From: an uncultured Bacilli bacterium
GTDB lineage: Bacteria > Bacillota_I > Bacilli_A > RF39 > UBA660
NCBI GenBank assembly: GCA_947631285.1
Contig: CANRKS010000027.1
Coordinates: 1-10,656, forward strand
Direction of reading: 5' to 3'
DNA: 10,656 nt
A program made the translations under genes and the position numbers. This document shows, one piece after another, positions 6,977-10,656 of this stretch (within the stretch, counting starts at the first letter, position 1; every line of letters starts with the position of its first letter). The notes below the pieces were generated by a model. The model did no database searches. It was not told the DNA's origin and was given only the letters and a program-made list of their open reading frames with translations.

Positions 6977-6980
6977 TCCT
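6977..6980 (-). promoter_or_regulatory. Ribosome binding site deciding the start at 6969
   Basis: AGGA on the minus strand lies 7 bases before ATG 6969-6967 but only 1 base before the in-frame ATG at 6975. The downstream start is therefore favoured. It sits just past the leader hairpin at 6982-7007. Confidence 0.6.
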
Positions 6981-6981
6981 A

Positions 6982-7007
6982 TTGTTAATAACTTATCTTA
7001 TTAACAA
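6982..7007 (-). promoter_or_regulatory. Leader hairpin next to the ribosome site
   Basis: TTGTTAATAA (7007-6998 on the minus strand) and TTATTAACAA (6991-6982) form a perfect 10-bp stem with a 6-base loop, inside the predicted 5' leader. It separates a strong but startless AGGAAAGG (7017-7010) from the working AGGA at 6980-6977. No T run follows, so it is not a terminator. It may tune translation or transcript stability (inference). Confidence 0.55.
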
Positions 7008-7030
7008 CACCTTTCCTATCTTATATGGTT

Positions 7031-7057
7031 ATTATATAATACCCCCCCCCGTGTCAA
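7031..7057 (-). promoter_or_regulatory. Sigma-A promoter with G9 tract in spacer, for the gene at 5311-6969
   Basis: On the minus strand, a perfect TTGACA at 7057-7052 and TATAAT at 7036-7031 are 15 bases apart. The spacer holds nine consecutive G (7050-7042). At 15 bases it is shorter than optimal; gain of two G would give 17. The tract would thus act as a rheostat if it slips. Another -10-like TATTAT (7041-7036) is too close (10 bases) to serve. Confidence 0.75.
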
Positions 7058-7066
7058 TTTTTGACA
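7052..7066. promoter_or_regulatory. TGTCAA-TTT-TTGACA palindrome over the -35 box (possible operator)
   Basis: TGTCAA (7052-7057) and TTGACA (7061-7066) form a 6-bp perfect dyad with a 3-base spacer. One arm is the -35 hexamer. The same two arms, 19 bases apart, flank the other G-tract promoter (481-517). Confidence 0.45.
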
Positions 7067-7100
7067 TTAGTTTTGTTGAAGCGAACGTCAAAATGGTGTC

Positions 7101-7127
7101 AAAAAAGACTCTTATTTACTAAGAGTC
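7101..7127 (-). terminator. Rho-independent terminator of the mraZ-rsmH-ftsL-pbp operon, overlapping the PBP stop
   Basis: GACTCTTA (7127-7120) pairs with TAAGAGTC (7114-7107) over a 5-base loop, followed by six T on the minus strand (7106-7101). The stop codon (7114-7112) lies in the 3' arm and the last PBP codons form the rest of the hairpin. Confidence 0.88.
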
Positions 7128-9211
7128 ACTTCTAAAGATATATCTTCCGTTAAAGGAGTTCCGGAAGCTATACTTTGACTAGTTACATATCCATAGCCAT
7201 TTGTCTTTAAATCAATGCCTACTAAGTTAGCATATGTTCTTACTTCATTTAAACTCCATCCGGTTAAATCTTCCATTAAATAGTCATGACTATTACTAGT
7301 TAAGAAAACTTTACTACCCTCTAAGACTTTGCTACCTTTTAAAGGATATTGGTTAATAACATATTTACCTGTACCTAAAGTATAAACTTTTAAATTTTGA
7401 TTAATTAATTCTTCTTTAACTGTTGTTGCTTCTTTACTAATATAATTATTTAATGTCACAATTTGACTATTTTCGTTAGGATCAACATTTTCAATACCTA
7501 AATAAGATACAATATCATCTACTACTTTGGTTAGTTCATCGGCAATTGGTTTAGCATTTGATGAATTTAATTGTTGCGCTGCTACATAAACAATATATTT
7601 AGGATCTTCTTTAGGGAATATTCCAGCAAAAGAACGAATATAATCATAAGTTCCATTTAAATATCCACCTTTAGGGGATGCTATTTGAGCTGTTCCTGTT
7701 TTACCTATCATCGTTGTTTTAGAAGGACGCCACATAGATGAAGAACTCATTCCTTCATAAACAACTTTATACATTAAATCTTTCATATAATCAGTTGTTT
7801 CTTTACTATAGACTTTTTCTACCTCGGTTCTTTTTCCTTCATAAACTGTTTCCCCTTTGGCATTAACAATTTTATCAACTATATAAGGCTTTAAAGTAGT
7901 TCCATCATTAGTTAAACTAGATAAAGCTTCAAGCATTTGAATTGGGGTTACACTAATACCTTGGCCGAATCCGGCATTGGCAAGTTCTGTTTCATAATGA
8001 AAGTCAACTACCCCACTAGCTTCACTGGCAAGTTCGATTCCCGTCTTTTGACCAAAACCAAGTTTTTGATAATAATCCGTTAATTTTTCAACTCCTAGTC
8101 GTCTAGCAATAATGGAAGCCGCAACATTAGAAGAATAAGTAAAACCAGTATCAAATGAAATATCTCCCCAACCTTGACCTTTATTGTGATCTTTAATAAT
8201 AGCGTCTGCTACTTTAATTTGGCCTGAATGATATAATTCAGATCCATTATAAATTCCTGATTCTATTGAACTGGCAAAAGAAAATATTTTCATAGTACTA
8301 CCAGGTTCATAAGTGTAACTTACTAAAGGATTCATATAAATACTTAAGCCTTCTCGATCATTAGGATTAAAATTAGGAACTGTTGAACTAGCTACAATTG
8401 CCCCTGTTTTAGCATCCATAACTGTAAATATTAACCATTCCATTTTATAATTTTTCGCTAAATTACTTGTTAAAGTTTCAGCAAAAAGTTGAATATTACT
8501 ATCTAAAGTTAGATAGATATCTTCTCCATTAACCGCTTCTTCGGTTATAACTTCGGCACTAGGAAGAGTATAACCATAAGCATCCGTTTGGTAAGTTGTT
8601 TTGCCATTCGTACCACTTAATTCCTTATTATAGTAAGCTTCAATTCCTAATTCCCCAATTATTTCTCCATCTTCATTACCGTTTGGTTTTTTGGCATAAC
8701 CAATTATATAGGAAGCAAATGATCCCATACTATAAGTTCTTTTTTGACTTTGAATAAAATCTATTCCGGGTAAATCTAAAGCTTCAATTTTATTTTTTAA
8801 AGACTCTGTAATATTACTTCCTTTAGAACCAAACTCTACTTGATATTTACCTTCTTTGTTTAATCTTTCCATAGCTTCATCATAAGGAATACCTAAGTAT
8901 TCATTAAGCATTTTTGCAGTTGTATCTTTATCTACGACATAATCCTTTTCTCTTTTTGGATCTAAGTAAGCAATAATTTTATAAGAATTAACGACGGAAG
9001 CTAAAGTATTACCATCTTTATCATATATATTTCCTCTTTTAGCATAAATTGTTTCTGTTTTAGTATTTCTATTACTAGCTAAATTATGTAAATTAATACC
9101 ATCTACTTTACTACTTAAAGAAACATAAGAAAGTTTAATAATTATGGCAATAAAAAGAAAAGCCACAATTAAGATAAATACTTTAGGTATTCTTACTGTA
9201 ACTTTTCGCAT
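7112..9211 (-). CDS. pbpB: Division class B penicillin-binding protein with two PASTA domains (PBP2x/PbpB type)
   Basis: A 699-residue DD-transpeptidase that crosslinks septal peptidoglycan with an SEDS partner (FtsW). Seen: a short basic cytoplasmic start, one membrane anchor (about 12-31), the class B dimerisation domain opening with AKRGNIYDKDGNTLA (57-71), and the transpeptidase domain with Ser305 in STMK (305-308), SSN (360-362) and KTGT (504-507). All three catalytic motifs are intact. Two C-terminal PASTA repeats (about 585-640 and 642-699) are typical of Bacillota division PBPs and bind wall fragments or modulate function. The start ATG at 9211 has GGAGA 9 bases ahead, and the gap to ftsL is 5 bases, so the two are cotranscribed and may be translationally linked. 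SpoVD, the sporulation paralogue, has one PASTA; two repeats and position after ftsL favour the vegetative division enzyme. Confidence 0.95.
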   Translation of the reverse strand: MRKVTVRIPKVFILIVAFLFIAIIIKLSYVSLSSKVDGINLHNLASNRNTKTETIYAKRGNIYDKDGNTLASVVNSYKIIAYLDPKREKDYVVDKDTTAKMLNEYLGIPYDEAMERLNKEGKYQVEFGSKGSNITESLKNKIEALDLPGIDFIQSQKRTYSMGSFASYIIGYAKKPNGNEDGEIIGELGIEAYYNKELSGTNGKTTYQTDAYGYTLPSAEVITEEAVNGEDIYLTLDSNIQLFAETLTSNLAKNYKMEWLIFTVMDAKTGAIVASSTVPNFNPNDREGLSIYMNPLVSYTYEPGSTMKIFSFASSIESGIYNGSELYHSGQIKVADAIIKDHNKGQGWGDISFDTGFTYSSNVAASIIARRLGVEKLTDYYQKLGFGQKTGIELASEASGVVDFHYETELANAGFGQGISVTPIQMLEALSSLTNDGTTLKPYIVDKIVNAKGETVYEGKRTEVEKVYSKETTDYMKDLMYKVVYEGMSSSSMWRPSKTTMIGKTGTAQIASPKGGYLNGTYDYIRSFAGIFPKEDPKYIVYVAAQQLNSSNAKPIADELTKVVDDIVSYLGIENVDPNENSQIVTLNNYISKEATTVKEELINQNLKVYTLGTGKYVINQYPLKGSKVLEGSKVFLTSNSHDYLMEDLTGWSLNEVRTYANLVGIDLKTNGYGYVTSQSIASGTPLTEDISLEVTLSK

Positions 9212-9216
9212 AATTA

Positions 9217-9513
9217 TTATTCTCCAACTTTAACAATATTGTCACTATTATAAGAAAGGCCATATAAAGCGGCAATTTTTTGAATATTTTCCATACTAAC
9301 TAATTCATCAATTTGCATTTCTAAACTTTCATTAGCATTTTCTTGTTTTTCTATTTTACTTTTTAATTTTTCTGTTTCAATATTAGTTTGACTTAATAAA
9401 GCCTTTGAAAAAACACTAGCGGTAGGTATAGAGATAAGTAAAAAAACTAATAAAGCATACATAAACTTTTCTCCTTTAAGTAATTTTAATCTTTTCATTT
9501 TTTTTCTTGGCAT
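9217..9513 (-). CDS. ftsL: Cell division protein FtsL (bitopic, coiled-coil)
   Basis: A small protein of 98 residues. It has a highly basic N-terminus (MPRKKMKRLKLLKGEK), one membrane segment (about 18-36) and an outside coiled coil (about 40-72), then a short tail with MENIQKIAALYGLSY typical of FtsL/DivIC proteins. FtsL joins DivIB and DivIC and activates the septal FtsW-PBP pair. Sequence conservation in this family is weak, so the call rests on size, topology, coiled coil and position between rsmH and the division PBP. The start ATG lies 4 bases after the rsmH stop, with its ribosome site GAAAGGA inside the end of rsmH. This suggests translational coupling. Confidence 0.88.
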   Translation of the reverse strand: MPRKKMKRLKLLKGEKFMYALLVFLLISIPTASVFSKALLSQTNIETEKLKSKIEKQENANESLEMQIDELVSMENIQKIAALYGLSYNSDNIVKVGE

Positions 9514-9517
9514 TTTA

Positions 9518-10444
9518 TTAAATCCTTTCTATAATTCTTAACTTAGCACTATGGCTTCTCGTATTTTCTTGTAATTCCCTTTCACTCGGCGTTATGGGCT
9601 TTTTATTTATCAATTTAATTTTCGGCTTATATTCTTCGGGAATATCAGGCATTCCTTTAATTATCTCCGGAACTTCACTAAAGTTTTTAAAAACATTTTT
9701 AACAATGCGATCTTCTAGGGAATGAAAAGTTATAACACTCATTCTTCCGCCTTTTTTTAAGATATCAATGGCATCAGGTAAAACTTTTTTTAAAACCTCT
9801 AGTTCTTTATTTACTTCAATTCTTAAAGCTTGAAAGATTTTTCTTTCGGGATGATTTTTAAAGAAATAATTAGCACCCACGCTAGATTTAATTATTTCCA
9901 CTAATTCTTTAGTAGTTTTAATTTCTTTATCTTTCCTTGCTTTAATTAGGCCTGCACTAATTCTTTTAGCTAATTTTTCTTCTCCGTAGCTAAAGAATAT
10001 TTGGCTTAATTCTTTTTCACTATAATTATTAACTATATCTTTCGCACAAATGGGATTATCTAAATTCATTCGCATATCTAAAGGAGCATCATTCATAAAA
10101 GAAAATCCTCTTTTAGCGTCATCTATTTGAGGTGATGAGAAACCAAGATCAAATATAATTCCATCTATTTCTTTAATTCCTATTTCCAGAAGGGATTTTT
10201 TTAAATCTACAAAATTAATTGGTAAAATTCGGTAATTGCTACCCACTTCTTTTAAAAGGTGATCAGCATACTTGCGTGCTTCTTCATCTTGATCAATGCC
10301 AATCAAAAGGCCATCATTATCTAACTTTCGCAATATTTCTTTACTCATTCCGGCATAACCTAAAGTGGCATCAACATAAATTCCCTTAGGATTAATATTT
10401 AAAGAATTAATAATTTCTTCTAACATTACACTATAATGTTTCAC
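9518..10444 (-). CDS. rsmH: 16S rRNA (cytosine-1402 N4)-methyltransferase RsmH
   Basis: A 308-residue SAM-dependent enzyme that methylates N4 of C1402 in the 30S P site. The start is taken as GTG 10444-10442: GAGGG lies 5 bases ahead, and the protein then begins KHYSVMLEE, matching the family start (KHxPVLLEE). A longer TTG form from 10471 would add nine residues without homology. Motifs: SAM loop DATLGYAGMS (25-34), GIDQD (49-53), DLGFSSPQ (99-106), RGFSF (112-116), PLDMRM (121-126), FQALRIEVN (204-212), ITFHSLEDRIVK (238-249) and the C-terminal NTRSHSAKLR (294-303). The length is normal. Oddity: the family's usual GGH in the first motif reads AGM here. The gene overlaps the mraZ end by 14 bases, and ftsL follows after 4. 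Confidence 0.96.
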   Translation of the reverse strand: MKHYSVMLEEIINSLNINPKGIYVDATLGYAGMSKEILRKLDNDGLLIGIDQDEEARKYADHLLKEVGSNYRILPINFVDLKKSLLEIGIKEIDGIIFDLGFSSPQIDDAKRGFSFMNDAPLDMRMNLDNPICAKDIVNNYSEKELSQIFFSYGEEKLAKRISAGLIKARKDKEIKTTKELVEIIKSSVGANYFFKNHPERKIFQALRIEVNKELEVLKKVLPDAIDILKKGGRMSVITFHSLEDRIVKNVFKNFSEVPEIIKGMPDIPEEYKPKIKLINKKPITPSERELQENTRSHSAKLRIIERI

Positions 10445-10656
10445 TATAACCCTCAAATAAATTTTCAGCAATATCCTCTAATTTGGAAGCATTCTCTTTC
10501 ATATATTGATTGTATTCTGCTTCGTTCCAAATTTCAATGCGGTCATTTACGCCGATTATAACACATTCTTTGGTTAAATCGGCGTAGCTAACCAACGGGG
10601 AGGTAATATTGATTCGACCCATCTTGTCGAATTCACATACAGAGGCACCGGCAAAA
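10431..10656 (-). CDS. mraZ: MraZ, C-terminal half (start lies beyond the window)
   Basis: The last 74 residues are visible; the family is about 140 residues long, so roughly half is missing off the right edge. The frame is open to base 10656. The visible part is the second of the two AbrB-like repeats: FAGASVCEFDKMGRINI contains the conserved DxxGR loop (DKMGR), followed by the strongly conserved VIIGVNDRIEIWN and a helical C-terminus. MraZ is a ring-forming DNA-binding protein that represses its own operon in several bacteria by binding repeats upstream of mraZ; that region is not in this window. Its end overlaps the rsmH start by 14 bases, the usual first-gene position of dcw clusters. Confidence 0.95.
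   Translation of the reverse strand, partial: FAGASVCEFDKMGRINITSPLVSYADLTKECVIIGVNDRIEIWNEAEYNQYMKENASKLEDIAENLFEGYSETL
10450..10454 (-). promoter_or_regulatory. rsmH: Ribosome binding site for rsmH, inside mraZ
   Basis: GAGGG on the minus strand lies 5 bases before GTG 10444-10442. Together with the protein match from that codon, it fixes the rsmH start within the mraZ reading frame. Confidence 0.75.

Noticed and set aside
1..10656. tRNA, rRNA or CRISPR array
   Set aside because: No cloverleaf, rRNA core or regularly spaced short repeats were found by eye; the gaps between genes are all under 200 bases and are filled by promoters and terminators.

Overview
The window is strongly AT-rich DNA with every recognisable gene on the minus strand. 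It uses the standard code (Trp is encoded by TGG) and rho-independent terminators, and it carries the Bacilli-type head of a division and cell-wall (dcw) cluster. This points to a low-GC Bacillota, probably a gut-associated uncultivated Bacilli, RF39-like or Erysipelotrichales-like lineage. The taxon is inference from gene style, not proof.

Right half (about 7100-10656), read in minus-strand order: the C-terminal half of mraZ (cut by the window edge), rsmH (16S rRNA C1402 N4-methyltransferase), ftsL (small bitopic division protein) and a class B penicillin-binding protein with two C-terminal PASTA domains. The genes overlap or lie a few bases apart and form one operon. It ends in a terminator hairpin that starts inside the last codons of the PBP gene, so mraY and murD do not follow as they do in many Bacilli.

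Left half (1-7057), read in the same direction, is a cell-surface locus of five separately controlled genes. First comes a secreted protein with a TasA/SipW-type N-terminus (5311-6969). Next are two signal-peptide-bearing, beta-helix-like wall proteins (3589-5148 and 1544-3424) that share a C-terminal domain and a wall-sorting tail. Then comes a class B sortase (626-1390), and finally the N-terminus of a third beta-helix-like surface protein (1-428) that runs off the window. Each of the five has a sigma-A-like promoter, and the four complete genes each end in their own hairpin terminator. The sortase probably attaches its two neighbours to peptidoglycan through an unusual NAQTS signal; neither has LPXTG.

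The most interesting signal is in the promoters. Two of the four surface-protein promoters (for 1-428 and 5311-6969) carry a run of 8 or 9 G between consensus -35 (TTGACA) and -10 (TATAAT) boxes, in a region otherwise almost devoid of G runs. This is the classic layout of a slipped-strand, phase-variable promoter. Both also have an inverted TGTCAA/TTGACA dyad over the -35 box. In addition, the two neighbouring wall-protein genes share a 260-bp 3' module (tail plus terminator) differing at only three positions, a sign of recent duplication or gene conversion. Together these suggest a sortase-linked surface-protein locus with switchable expression and exchangeable modules.
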